Assembly: GCA_030844895.1 (NCBI GenBank)
Contig: CM061233.1
Coordinates: 55,543,453 to 55,607,452, forward strand
DNA: 64,000 nucleotides
Direction of reading: 5' to 3'
Source: Ambrosia x helenae
Taxonomy: Eukaryota > Streptophyta > Magnoliopsida > Asterales > Asteraceae
Shown: positions 31,850 through 43,794 of the stretch, piece by piece
Layout of the letters: every line of letters begins with the position of its first letter
How positions within the stretch are numbered: the first letter of the stretch is position 1
Position numbers and translations under genes: made by a program
Notes under the pieces: model-generated
Told to the model about the DNA's origin: nothing
The model's input: only the letters and a program-made list of their open reading frames with translations
The model's database searches: none

Positions 31850-32649
31850 TGCAGGAATGGAATTCCTGAGTAAAACCTGTTGCTCATGGTCTGTCTGGGA
31901 AAAACTTTCAAATAAGTCATTGCATTCGACCGCAGTTTTCTTACCCATCATGTGGCCGCCTGCAGAAGTATCAAAGCGGTTCTTTGCCTCATAAGTTAAG
32001 CCATTGTAGAATTTCTCTACAAGGGCCCAATCAGTCAGACCATGTTGGGAGCACCTGCTAAGCTGGTTTTGAAAATGCTCCCATGCAAGATAATAAGGCT
32101 CATCAGGTTCCATCCGGAACGAATGGATCTGATCGCGAAAGCGGGATGCCTTGCTAGGGGGAAAGTACTTATTCAGAAAAGCTTCTTTAAGGGCATCCCA
32201 AGTGGTAAAAGTGTCGGTAGGGTGAGAGTCGAGCCAAGTGGCGGCTTGACCAGCAAGGGAAAAGGGGAACAGGTGGAGGAATTTAGCATCATCTGTGGCA
32301 CCCTGTAGCTTAAAGGTAGTGAGGATGCGAGTCAGACGTGCTATGTGGGCCGGGGCATCCTCATCATCACGGCCGTGGAATTGACAGGTGTTAGCAATGG
32401 CCATTATGATGTAGGAGGGTATCTGCCAGGACCCATCATTGTTGATGCCTGGAATGGTGATAGGGGAGTTAACTCCCGTAAAACCCTGGGTGGATTGTTG
32501 TTGGACAGTGCGACGCTCAGCCATTTGGGGAAGTTTGGTGGTGGACTGGGTGGTGGGGACGACGACCTAGAAGAACTAGAGCTAGAAGAACTTACCTCTT
32601 CAAGCTTAACTTTAGTAGCTGACTTGCTCCTCGAACGAGTAACTGACAT
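31850..32649 (-). pseudogene. Athila gag, N-terminal part
   Basis: Probable start ATG 32649 (MSVTRSRSKSATKVKLEE), Ser- and Pro-rich head, then a 1-base shift near 32530 into the frame that holds the capsid domain (FHGRDDEDAPAHIARL; FPFSLAGQAATWLDSHP; FLNKYFPPSKASRFR), a typical Ty3/gypsy Retrotrans_gag. An internal ATG at 32524 opens that frame. Interrupted at 31849 by the solo LTR. Confidence 0.82.
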
Positions 32650-32825
32650 AAAACTGCAGAGTAGACAATAAAAGAGGTAAGAGAATAACAGATAGAAGAA
32701 ACTAAGAAAAACATAAAAGACTCGAAACAAAAATAAAAATTAAAAATTAACTGAAATAAAAATAACAAATAGCACAGATATTTCAAATAAGTTCAATCAA
32801 AGCTAATTAACGCAATCGCCAAGAG

Positions 32826-32843
32826 TCCCCGGCAATGGCGCCA
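32826..32843 (-). promoter_or_regulatory. Athila primer binding site, tRNA-Asp type
   Basis: The sense strand reads TGGCGCCATTGCCGGGGA, differing by one base from the TGGCGCCGTTGCCGGGGA site that Athila and Tat elements use (complementary to tRNA-Asp). It lies 6 bases from the LTR end at 32850. Confidence 0.88.
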
Positions 32844-32849
32844 AAAACT

Positions 32850-34463
32850 TGATGTGCTAAAACTAAACTACTGATAGGCAAGTGAACCTATCGACTCTAG
32901 TAAAGCTAAAGTAAGTCCGGATATCGAACCAACAGGACTCTAATGGAAGACGGTAACTAGACTCGAAAACTTATCAAAACTGAAATAAAACTATTTATTA
33001 TTTTAGAGGGGGGGCGGGGTTTACTAAAAACTAAATTCAAGAAAAATAAAGATTAACTAAAATAAACTAAACTGAACTTAAGACGTGAACCGAGCTGAAC
33101 CAAATTCAAATGATGGTGAAAATACTACCTAGGTTAGAATCCTACTCATGACTGACGAACTTTTATGGTTATGGAACTAGCTATGGAACCGGGATCTTTA
33201 GATACTAAACTTACAGGATAAACTAGAGGACCCTCGACCCTTCTCAAGGAGAAACCTAAGGTTACCTATAAGCCGTTAAACTACCGATTGAGAGGTTACC
33301 CTTACAGGCTTACCTACTCTGATGATAAAGTACCCGCTAGACAGTATACCTTACAGCGCGAAAGCCTCACTACACTAAGAGTGCAAGGGGTAACTATAGA
33401 AAACCTGACCTGACTCGATACGCAAGAAGTGGTAAGGAAACTAGGAAGATCTTCTTACAAAGCATCTAGATCTAGCAATTTAACACCCTAGACATATCGA
33501 CAATCCCGCACCTTACAGCTATTGGAATTGGAAGAATACTTATAACTACCCAATCAACAAAAACCACTCCTATGGAAAACACTAGCAATTTACCATAAAC
33601 TAGCTGCTAACACACAGTACACAACCTAACACGCATTCATACATGAAAGACATTCACAAAAATGCATGTGGAGTAAATAATTATCAATTGAACAAAACTA
33701 AGTACGCATATACACCAGATCAAAAATAATCAAAGTTTTTACTAAATCATCAACCCATAGTCAAAGTTCCAAAAAACCATAAAAAACGTTCATTCAATCA
33801 TGAGTATTCATCATAACCTAAATAGTAATGAAAGTCTAGCCAATAAACATGTTCAAAACTGGAATAAAATCAATTCTAAGTTCATGAAACATAGTTTGCA
33901 ACTCAAAAGAACAAAGAAACGAAGAACCCGAATGATTAAAAACCGAAACTCTCGATCCAAATGCTCAAAATCTTGACCCTTGGCCTTTCTTTCACCTCCT
34001 AGTGCTCCAGAGCAGTTTCTTTTCGTCAAAAGTGATGATAAAATCGAAGTATGGCCGTCCTAGGGTTTCTAAAATCGAGATTGGGCCAAAAAACAACTTT
34101 TTCACGAAGTTACTCCCGTCGCGTAGCGCGACGGGCTTGATGATATCTGGTCATGTAGCGCTACGCACTTTCAGAAGGTAAAATACTCCGTCGCGTAGCG
34201 TGACGAAAATGTGCCAAACCTGTCGCGTAGCGCAACGGGACAAAACTTCCCAATTTTTCATTTTTTTTACTTCCCGATCAACCGCGACTCGTCCGGAGGC
34301 TCGTTTTTTCTCGTTTAAGCTCCATTTTACTTCCTTTCTTGTCCGGACTCCTGTGCAACACCAAATAATAAATAGAATACGAAAATACCATAAAAACGAC
34401 GCAAACCGACTAAAAAATAATATAAACTATAGACCGAAAACATATGTATTTTGCAATACATCA
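32850..34463 (-). repeat. Athila LTR copy B, 1614 bp, shared by two units
   Basis: Plus-strand ends TGATGT and ACATCA, a perfect 6-bp inverted pair. On the downstream (left) side it has a primer site, so it is the 5' LTR of the 3850-34463 unit. On its upstream (right) side it has a polypurine tract and the 3' internal region of another unit (34464-37965), so it is also that unit's 3' LTR. Holds GC palindromes at about 34128, 34157, 34189 and 34220. Confidence 0.87.
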
Positions 34464-35635
34464 AATATCCCCACACTTATGTTTTTTCGTCCCTGAAAAA
34501 GAATTATGCTATGGAATCACAGTTAGGTTTACATCCAGTTTCAAAACATAGGTTACTTAATTAATAATCTACTAACGTGTTGATTGCGATTGCAGGTATA
34601 TTGAACCTCTTAAACCCAAACCGGTTTCCAAGCCCCTTTTTATTTATGTTAAGTTCATGTTGATTAGTCTATCTAGGGTTTCACTCAAAGGAAGCCAAAG
34701 TTCCTCCTAATCCCGCCTCAAGCTTATGAAGCTAAAGGAACGACCAATTGACCATTTCCCAACCGTCTTATGTAGAAAACCAAGAGAATTTAAAATCACT
34801 TTTTTTTTTCATCTCAGCATACTTAACTCAGAGGGTGTGACCAATCCAAGTCGCTATCCCAGTGGCCAGGCACCTTAAGCTTCATCATTTTTGCTTTGAT
34901 TTCTAATTTTTTTTTCATGAGCTTTTTTTAGATATTTATTTTCAAACAATCCAAGAGGGAGTTGAGTCCGGAGTCACTATCCCTAGAAACGACACCATTG
35001 GCCTTGCCCTTATTTTAATATCCAGCTCTTGTTTTTAAGTGGTTAGAAATTCTAACGGTTTTAAACTTATAACGGTGCTTCTTATACTATTTTTTGGCGG
35101 TTTCGGGCTCCCCGTTTCTCCTAGATGAGAACCCACAAAATAGCCTAACATAATTAATTTATTACTTTTCAAAGGAAACCTTTCTACCGGACGAGCCTAC
35201 CCACATATCCCAAATCAGATACGTTTCCAATCAATTTTAATCTCTTATTATACATACTATTTGAAAATCGGACACCTAACTTTACCTATCATTTTCCATA
35301 TTTTATATAATGCAAACTTCAAAATCAGTGACATTTTTTTTGACACGACTATGACAGACACGGTCCCATCCCCACACTTAAATTTTGCATTGTCCCCAAT
35401 GCAGGAATGGACAACTGACTCAAACGCAATAATACTGACACTAAACAAAAAGAAAAACAAAAAGAGAAGATAAAAAGGAAAAGACTTAGCTGGAAATATA
35501 GCGAGACTGTCATGTGCCAGTCTAATCCAAAAACATGCCCTCCAATTCGAACGTGCTCAGCAAACAATTCCAACTCCCACACACGAACGAAAGCGGCTCA
35601 TCATTCTAAACCACACTCACAAACCATAAACCACC

Positions 35636-35689
<54 letters not shown>

Positions 35690-37965
35690 AAAACATCACC
35701 AACCAACCATCCCAGTACCCAAAGTATCAAAATATATCAAGGTTAGTACAGACCATGATCAAATCAAAACATCAGATAAAAGAAAAATAAAGGAAAATAC
35801 TAAACCAGTGATCATGCTGGACTTCCATCCCCACACTAAGTCTCATCAGCTTCACCTGGTGGCTCATCCTGTGGCACATGCGGCTCTGGGGCTCTGAAAA
35901 TGTCTGGAATAGCAAGGTTCATTGCTCCCATTATACACCTCCACATGTCCTCCTGTCTGTGATGACCAGCAACAATCAACTCTCGTAACTCCAAATACTG
36001 CCTATCTGTCCTCTCACAAAGTGCCTGTAAAGTCAATGGTACTGGAAGTGTCTCTCTAAGAGGATATTGACGACCAGGCAACTCTCTCCTATGCCTAGGT
36101 CTTTGTAAACGAGTAGGGATGCCGACCTAGAGTGCCTCAGCTACTGCTGCCCCTAGGAGGGTGGTACCTGTGGACCTGGGATGACTGTGTCCCATTCCAC
36201 AGGATCAGTCGATACTAAAATGCCTGCATGCTTAGGCTCTTTCTCTCCAAAATACTTTGCCATTGGCCCCTCCACTAAATAACTCTTTTTATACCTGTTA
36301 AAAACCTTCAAATTCTCCGCTAAAATAGTAATATATGGACCCATGTCTAAAGCAGCCCGGTCTCCTCCCCTCCTGGGCCTAGAAAAAGACCAAGCCAACA
36401 CACTAGCTAAATTGGCCTCTCGTCCCTGAACCATACATAACAAGCAGAAAAGCTCTATCCAGTTCACCTTATTCTCTCCTGATTTCCTACCCACCAAAGT
36501 ACATGACAAAATCTTAAGTATATACCTGTAAACCGGATCTCGAATATCTGTTCCAGCCAAATTTTTAGAAAACGGTGTAATAGCAATGGTATCCTAAAAC
36601 TCAATTAAGTCATGCACTGTCAAACTATGCTCTTTCTCCACCTTATAAGCTCCTATCAAACTAGTCAAGAAACCTGGAGTTGCAACCTCCTCATTCGTGT
36701 AGAAGCCACTAACCACAACGAAATCAAGTATAGACATCTCATGAAGTACCCTACCCAGAGAAAACGACACTGCATCCCGCTCGGCAAATGTGCCTTCCTT
36801 ATGATTAAATGTAGAGTGAAACTCAATTGTCAGCTCCTCATACTGTTCTTTATCACAAGTTAACACCCGCTTAAACCTAGGCCCCAAGAATCCCTCAATT
36901 CTCTCTCGCTGACCCACTGTATGTAACCAATCCCAGTTAATCGTGTGCGGTACTAAAAGCTCCATATCAACCAAAACATCACACTTCTCTGCTTCTTTGG
37001 TACCTTCCTAAAACTGTAGGAGGGTATGCCGCCTGAGGTCCTCTCTTGTGCATATTGTGAGTGTCTCTGGTGCCGAATATAGAATCTCTCGGTGTCTCTG
37101 ATTTTTCTCTCGAGCATTCTCCTGCTGTGCTGGTACCTGCCTTGGGGGTGATGCGGGTGCCTTCTTCCGTTTTTGACCAGCGCGAGACGACGACTCACCT
37201 GCCATGCCTGCAAAACAACGTTAAGCCCAAACAATAACAAACAAGCAAGCATTAGTAATCACAATCTATTTTTTTAATATATATATATATATATATATAC
37301 AAAAATACGACTGTATAGCATTTCTCTCGCGGTTGTGACCGAAATAAAAAATAAATACAACTCGAAAAGTGGGTTACCGTTTACAAATTATCGAATTCTA
37401 GACCCAAACCTCGCCCGAATGGAGATTGAGTACGGGCGAGGCGGTCTTATACCTGTGAATAGCATACTAGTAAACCCAACGACTCAAAGAAGACAAAAAA
37501 CTAACTAAGATAGACTCGACATGCAGTCATGACACTAGGATGAACAAAAACGACTCAAATCCCGGCACTTTAATTGTCCGCAATTAAGTACAAATGCCTA
37601 GTTGATTCAAAATGGCGACCCGAAAGACAAAATTGAGAAAGCGAGTGGTTTTAGTAAAATTTTATTCGGGTGGAAAAATTCCCCTTAGAAGGGGGAGTTT
37701 TGGCCATTTTGTACCTAATAAAAAACGACATCAATAATGTGACATAATCCCAACACATGGCAATGAAGACCATAATCGACACAAAAGACGCGACCCTAAC
37801 GGACTAGCGACCTAAGTAGAACTCAACTAAATAATATTATGACTCGACCATAAGACATTAACACTTAAGTAAAACTAACTACACTATGACGCAATCCCAA
37901 AGAAGACCACCACACTATAACACCATACCACAGACAACACTGACAAATACGCTACTCTAGAGAAA
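34464..37965 (-). mobile_element. 3' internal part of a second Athila unit
   Basis: Closely matches 5535-6192 plus 21492-24262 of the other unit (minus the nested copia), including the polypurine tract, the (AT)n run (35637-35686) and the downstream ORF. Similarity stops abruptly at about 37965 (CTCTAGAG) where unrelated sequence begins, so gag and pol of this unit are absent. Confidence 0.85.
35836..37205 (-). pseudogene. Athila downstream ORF, copy B
   Basis: Counterpart of 22421-23498. The ATG at 37205 follows the same GTTTTGCAGGC. It keeps the sense codon that is TAG in copy A, but has a stop near 37008, another TAG near 36594 (where copy A has a Trp codon), a frameshift near 36153, and the same terminal TAG as copy A. 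Past that, 36081-35836 keeps an open C-terminal extension ending DEPPGEADET, just before a GTGTGGGGATGG tract. Confidence 0.75.
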
Positions 37966-38268
37966 TAGAATTCTCCTAACAAATATGTCATTATATTCTT
38001 TTTGTAAGTTCAATATTGATAGATACATTCAGGACATTTGGGTTCGATATACATCACATATATTACTGAAGGAGATTTTGAAAATGGATGATCGTGATTT
38101 ACCTCACATGGTTCAATCAATTATTACTCTGCTATGGTCCACCGTAATTGTCTCTTCCTTCGCCGTCGTCTCGCCACAAATATCGCTGAATTTTCCTTAG
38201 TGCTTCTTGTTTGCAATTAAACTTACCATCTTGGTCCATCTGAAGTTGAGATTGGTGAAGAGGACACA
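37966..38268. other. Unassigned DNA between Athila fragment and Helitron
   Basis: About 300 bp unrelated to the flanking elements. A plus-strand frame of 71 codons opens at 37985 but shows no recognisable domain. It may be old host or repeat sequence at a recombination breakpoint. Confidence 0.35.
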
Positions 38269-40437
38269 TCTGTATATATATAATAAAAGAGTAACTAGGG
38301 ACAAGTGACCCATTTTCTTATCAAATGGTTGCTCCAACCCAACCCAAACTATGGATATGGTACCCGCCAACCCGGGTATAAATAGTTCTTTTTTCTTAGT
38401 TTTGTGAAGATCCTTAACCATCCATCCATCCATCCATCCATCCATCTTATTCACTATTTCAACATAAACCCTAACCGCCTCCTATCTCCATAATTCATAT
38501 CATCTAAATCAGATATCAATTTCTTTAAGATATTATCGTTTCATCTATTCATCTATTTATCGTTTCATCTATTCATATCATCCAAATCAGGTATCAATTC
38601 CTTTAAGATATTATCGTTTCATCTATTCATCTATTTTGGTTCTGTCTAGCTTCGATTTACAAGTTTTTGTTTTTAGTGTTAAAAGTTTGTTCATTAAAAT
38701 TTTCAATGGCATGTTATGTGTTGAACGCTTTTGCTTTTAGTGTTAAAAGTTTGTTCATTTCAACCTTTTCATTTATGTTGCTAATTTCATGGTTTTATAT
38801 TTATGTTCATCAGGTAGAGACTCATTCATCACTCACGCCTTCAAGGTAAATTAATTTGTTAAAGTTCTTTCTTTATTATCACTCAAGCCATATGTATACC
38901 CAATATGATGTTTTATGTTTATTTTAAAAGACTACATTTTCTTTAACCACACTGTCTGTTCTTCACTATCATGAAAACTATTGTATTTATGCGAGAGAAT
39001 GTTAGGAATTGATATGGTAACACAATATATTCTATTTTTCTTTAACCTTGCTGATTTATGTCTATTCGTTATGATCATGATAACCATGTATTTCTGCGAG
39101 AGCCCTAAGGATTTGGTTATGATAAGCTTATTTTATTTTTTCCTCTCCAACTCTTCTATGTTTGTTATGATCATGAATACTATTGTATTTTTGTGTGAGT
39201 TCTCAACAATTGTGTATGTGCATCCCGCCAACTATGTCTTTATCCTATTTTTGCGAAAGCTCTTAAAAGTTATGTGCTCTACAATTTTTTGGTGGCGACT
39301 AATATACATCATTAAAAGTTTTGTGATGCCAAATTAAAGCCGGTTACTCCATCTAAATAATCAAATATCCCAGGGAGTTAGCTCGGTTATTTTGTGTCTG
39401 ATGATTGTTTCTGTTCGATGATTGTTTTTGTTCGATGGCTAATCCAGATATGTTTTTTTTTGTCATTAATCCAGATTTGTTTGATGATTGTCTCTATTCG
39501 ATGATGGTCGGATTCAGCTTCATCTTCTCTTTTACGTTTTCATACGATTAGGGGTTTTGAGTCATCTATTCATTTAAGTTGTTGTATTTTAGGGCTTATC
39601 ATGATCATATGTTATATTTTCTTTTTCAATTAATCATGTTTTATTCATAATCCAGTGTTTACTATTGAATCCATATATTCTATATTTGACATATGTTGGT
39701 TGATTTGGGGTGATTGCAGATGGTTTGCTTCGAGGAGTTTGTAGTCTTTAAGAATGTTATTCAAGTGTTCTTGGCATGTTCCTGGGAATTACATATATTA
39801 AGGTTATTCATATTATGTGTGAATGTTTTGAACACTTGATCGAAAATTGAAAATGGATTTGGATGGGTATTTGTTACGGATCTGGGTAAGATCCGATTGG
39901 AAGTTTAATGTCGTTATTGAATTTCCTTTTTTGAATTAGATATTCTTGGATAAAATTAATTTCAAATTTAATTTGATTGCAAATTTAATTTCTTTTAAAT
40001 TTGAATTTATTTGAATTTTGAATTCAAACTTTTAAATTCGAATTTATATTAATTCTCCCAATCTAGATTAATAACTTCCTTAAAATAATTCAATTATCAT
40101 TAATAATATATATTTAACCACAAATTAATTAAATAAAATTATTAAATTTCTATTTTCCAATTTTTAAACTAATTCAAATTCTCATTAAATAAACAATCCT
40201 AATCTCAGTTATACAATCATTTTGAGAATTTATAAAACTTACATCTCCAACTTTTAAATCTACATGACATCAATGAGTTGTTCCTCCTTTAGTGAACTCT
40301 TTTATTCAACTCACTTAAGATAAAATTAAAGCCAAAGTGACCCATTCGGATCAAGATTGCCACCTTTAGCCTTTAGGTAGTTTTTTTAACTTGATATTTT
40401 TTAAGATCCATGGGCTTGTGGTTTCTTATGTAGTTTT

Positions 40438-40438
40438 G

Positions 40439-40481
<43 letters not shown>

Positions 40482-40494
40482 GCATCGAGTTTTG

Positions 40495-40525
<31 letters not shown>
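40438..40525. repeat. Poly(A) expansions in repeat unit 1
   Basis: Two A runs of about 40 and about 30 bases, each following AGTTTTG. The equivalent runs in units 2 and 3 are only about 10-17 bases. Confidence 0.9.
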
Positions 40526-41974
40526 TAAATGTTGTAGCCAAATTTTATCATGGATCTAGCAAGTTCAAGCAATATTTGTTTTTTAATGATGTCAAATAAA
40601 ACGATATATTATTTATATATCATTACAAATCAATATATAAGTTTTCAACTATAAAGTTTCGAAAATTTTGAATTTTTAGTTTCAAATTTTAAAATTTTTG
40701 AATACGAATTTCATATTTTTTTCTTTATTTCAAATCATATCAATTATTAATTACTTACTTTAAATAAACTAATAATCATTATTAATATATAGCTTAGACC
40801 GTAAATCAATTCAATAAATGTTTAAATTTTTTGATAAAAACTGTAAATATGAATTCAAAACACTAAATTAATTAAATTTATTATTACATGTTTAGTCATA
40901 AATCGATATATATATATATATATATATGATAACCCATATTTCCTCAACTGTTTATAAGTTAAAAAAATAAATAAAATCATAACCATTAATGTATACAATT
41001 TAAAAAATAATATTTCAAAATTTTTAAATTTTCAGTTTGAATTTATTTGAATTTTGAATTCAAACTTTTAAATCCGAATTTATATTAATTCTCCCAATCT
41101 AGATTAATAACTTCGGTATAATAATTCAATCATCATTAATAATATATATTTAACCGCAAATCAATTAAATAAAATTATTAAAGTTCTATTTTCCAATTTT
41201 TAAACTAATTCAAATTCTCACTAAATAAACAATCCTAATCTCAGTTATACAATCATTTTGAGAATTTATAAAACTTACATCTCCAACTTTTTAATCTACA
41301 TGACATCAATGAGTTGTTCCTCCTTTAGTGAACTCTTTTATTCAACTCTTTTAAGATAAAATTAAAGCTAAAGTGACCCATTCGGGTCAAGATTGTCACC
41401 TTTAGCCTTTAGGTATTTTTTTTAACTTGATATTTTTTTAAGATCTATGGGCTTGTGGTTTCTTATGCAGTTTTGAAAAAAAAAAGACTGCATCCAGTTT
41501 TGAAAAAAAAAAATAAAAAAAAAACTTAAATGTTGTAGCCAGTTTTGAAAAAATAAAAATTAAATGTTGTAGCCAGATTTTGTCATGGATCTAGTAAGTT
41601 CTAGCAATATTTGTTTTTTAATGATGTCAAATAAAACGGTATATAATTTATATATCATTATAAATCAATATATAAGTTTTCAACTATAAAGTTTCGAAAA
41701 TTTTGAATTTTTAGTTTCAAATTTTAAAATTTTAGAATACGAATTTCATATTTTTTTCTTTATTTCAAATCATATCAATTATTAATAACTTACTTTAAAT
41801 AAACTAATCATCTTTATTAATATATAGCTTAAACCGTAAATCAATTCAATAAATGTTTAAATTTTTTGATGAAAACTGTAAATATGAATTCAAAACATTA
41901 AATTAATTAAATTTGTTATTACATGTTTAGTTTATTCAATATGTGATTTTCATTTAAATTATGTTTAGTCATAA

Positions 41975-41979
<5 letters not shown>

Positions 41980-42044
<65 letters not shown>
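41980..42044. repeat. (AT)n microsatellite in repeat unit 2
   Basis: About 65 bases of uninterrupted AT; the equivalent in unit 1 (40909-40927) is about 18 bases. Confidence 0.93.
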
Positions 42045-42047
<3 letters not shown>

Positions 42048-42916
42048 ACCCCATATTTCCTCAACTGTTTATAAGTTAAAAAAAATTAAATAAAATCATA
42101 ACCATTAATGTATACAATTTAAAAAATAATATTTCAAAAATTTTCAATTTTCAGTTTGAATTTATTTGAATTTTGAATTCAAACTTTTAAATTCGAATTT
42201 ATATTAATTCTCCCAATCTAGATTAATAACTTCCTTAAAATAATTCAATCATCATTAATAATATATATTTAACCGCAAATCAATTAAATAAAATTATTAA
42301 ATTTCTATTTTTCAATTTTTAAACTAATTCAAATTCTCACCAAATAAACAATCCTAATCTCAGTTATACAATCATTTTGAGAATTTATAAAACTTACATC
42401 TCCAACTTATTAATCTACATGACATCAATGAGTTGTTCCTCCTTTAGTGAACTCTTTTATTCAACTCGCTTAAGATAAAATTAAAGTCAAAGTGACCCAT
42501 TCGGATCAAGATTGCCACCTTTAGGTATTTTTTTTAACTTGATATTTTTAAGATCCATGGGCTTGTGGTTTCTTATGCAGTTTTGAAAAAAAAAAACTGC
42601 GTCCAGTTTTGAAAAAAAAAAAAAAACTTAAATGTTGTAGCCAGTTTTGAAAAAAAAAAATGTTGTAGCCAGATTTTGTCATGGATCTAGCAAGTTCTAG
42701 CAATATTTGTTTTTAATGATGTCAAATAAAACGATATATAATTTATATATCGTTTATTGGATAACATTAAACTTTTTTATGATATTTTCCAAGTAACCCA
42801 AATTCATAGGAATTTGTAATACGTAATAAAAACTTGTATATTACACTATATTTATAAAATGGCGTTCTTATTTTACTCGGGGTTCTGCCGGGTCTATACC
42901 CGGAGCTCTAACCTAG

Positions 42917-43304
42917 TTAGAGAATAAAGTGTTACATTTCAAGTTAAATAAAGCTTGATTACATGTCTAAGCAGGGAAAGAATATCCAAATACTATCTCT
43001 TACAAAAAAAAAAATTCCTAAAAAATGATTTACATAACTGATTTAAGACACATAATAGTCTATATATTTATAACAATGATCTTCATCATACCTTTTTATA
43101 TACCATGTTTAAAGAAAATAATATCTAATACATCAATACAAAATTTTTACCTACATTAACAATGCAAATGTGAACAGTGTAATTTAATGTATTTGTTCTA
43201 CTATCAATTGATCCCTAAAAAATATTAGCAGACCACAAAAACGTAAAAAAAATAATAATAATCCAAATGTGAAGCAAACATAAATAGTTAACCCCAAGCC
43301 CCTA
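42917..43304. other. AT-rich flank, nothing recognised
   Basis: About 390 bases between the Helitron end and the copia target site. No coding frame or repeat terminus was seen. Its last bases CGTTC (43305-43309) are the copia target duplication. Confidence 0.5.
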
Positions 43305-43309
43305 CGTTC

Positions 43310-43617
43310 TGATATATTAATCTTGTAATGCAAGGTTTGGTAACTAGAAGGACTTAGTTGTCAATCTTGTAAACTAGGTTTTAGAGATAGATTTCCTAGT
43401 TTAAGTCAAAAGAAGTTTCTAAATTATTATAGTTCATTGGTGGACAAGGAATAAAGGCTAGTTTCCTTGTTCTACTAGGCTAGTTTCCTTATTCTCCAAG
43501 GATTGTAGGCTTATAAATAGATGGATGATTTTGTAAGTCAAGCATTCAATCACAATCAAATAATAAGAAACAAGTTTTGGCTTAATTCGTGTGTGTCTTT
43601 GGTACCGATTTCTAACA
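43310..43617 (+). repeat. Copia 5' LTR, 308 bp
   Basis: Starts TGATATATTAATC, ends GATTTCTAACA. Contains TATA-like CTTATAAATAG at about 43509-43519 and two near-identical CTAGTTTCCTT blocks upstream of it. Pairs with 47121-47426. Confidence 0.93.
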
Positions 43618-43619
43618 AT

Positions 43620-43631
43620 TGGTATCAGAGC
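43620..43631 (+). promoter_or_regulatory. Primer binding site, initiator-tRNA-Met type
   Basis: TGGTATCAGAGC, two bases after the 5' LTR end. Same tRNA as used by the large copia element. Confidence 0.92.
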
Positions 43632-43794
43632 TCAGGGTTGGGTAACAATACGGTCGATAATGATCAGCAAGTCCGGCTAGACAAGAACCGATCGACAAAA
43701 GTGATTTGCGATCGGAAGAATCTTAGCGACGGGTTTAGTCTGATCGGAAGCAGGCTGTGGCAGAAGAAGACGTGTCATGCATAAATCGTTTACA

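Larger units (their letters stand above)
3850..34463 (-). mobile_element. Athila-type Ty3/gypsy retrotransposon, decayed, with two nested insertions
   Basis: The element runs right to left: 5' LTR 32850-34463, tRNA-Asp-type primer site 32826-32843, gag, protease, RT, RNase H, integrase, a downstream ORF (22421-23498), polypurine tract and 3' LTR 3850-5534. The order PR-RT-RH-INT is Ty3/gypsy. The RT wording (KKGGMTVVTNEKNELIPTRT; FMDDFSVYG), the DLGA protease site and the extra ORF after pol are typical of the Athila lineage. Nested in it are a copia element at 6193-21491 and a solo LTR at 29471-31844. Without them the element is about 12.9 kb. Coding regions hold several stops and frameshifts, and the integrase C-terminus is missing, so it is dead. 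Lineage is from protein style; structure is seen directly. Confidence 0.85.
40001..42752. repeat. Tandem repeat, ~1.04-1.12-kb unit, about 2.6 copies
   Basis: Unit starts are near 40001, 41038 and 42157, each marked by GAATTTATTTGAATTTTG. Each unit carries the same sequence of landmarks: GACATCAATGAGTTGTTCC, TTCAACTC..TTAAGATAAAATTAAAG, AGTTTTGAAAA with poly(A), TGTTGTAGCCA, then CATCATTAATA-rich and (AT)n parts. Third copy ends near 42752. Units differ mainly in homopolymer and (AT)n lengths. Confidence 0.9.
38269..42916 (+). mobile_element. Candidate 4.65-kb non-autonomous Helitron
   Basis: The 5' end reads A|TCTGTATATATATAATAAAAG (TC at 38269-38270). The 3' end has a CCGGGT-CTAT-ACCCGG hairpin at about 42889-42904, then AGCTCTAACCTAG and T. 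5' TC, a hairpin shortly before a 3' CTAG, and A|T flanks are Helitron hallmarks; the 5' motif resembles those of the smaller elements at 2465 and 54313. There is no Rep/helicase frame. Inside: (CATC)n at 38418-38447, about 1.5 kb of low-coding sequence (38450-39950), and tandem ~1.05-kb repeats (40001-42752). Confidence 0.55.

Noticed and set aside
38981..39337. 118-aa hydrophobic frame in the Helitron candidate
   Set aside because: AT-rich sequence gives Phe/Leu/Ile/Met-rich frames; there is no conserved motif, and the repeats in it resemble decayed duplicates, not a transporter.
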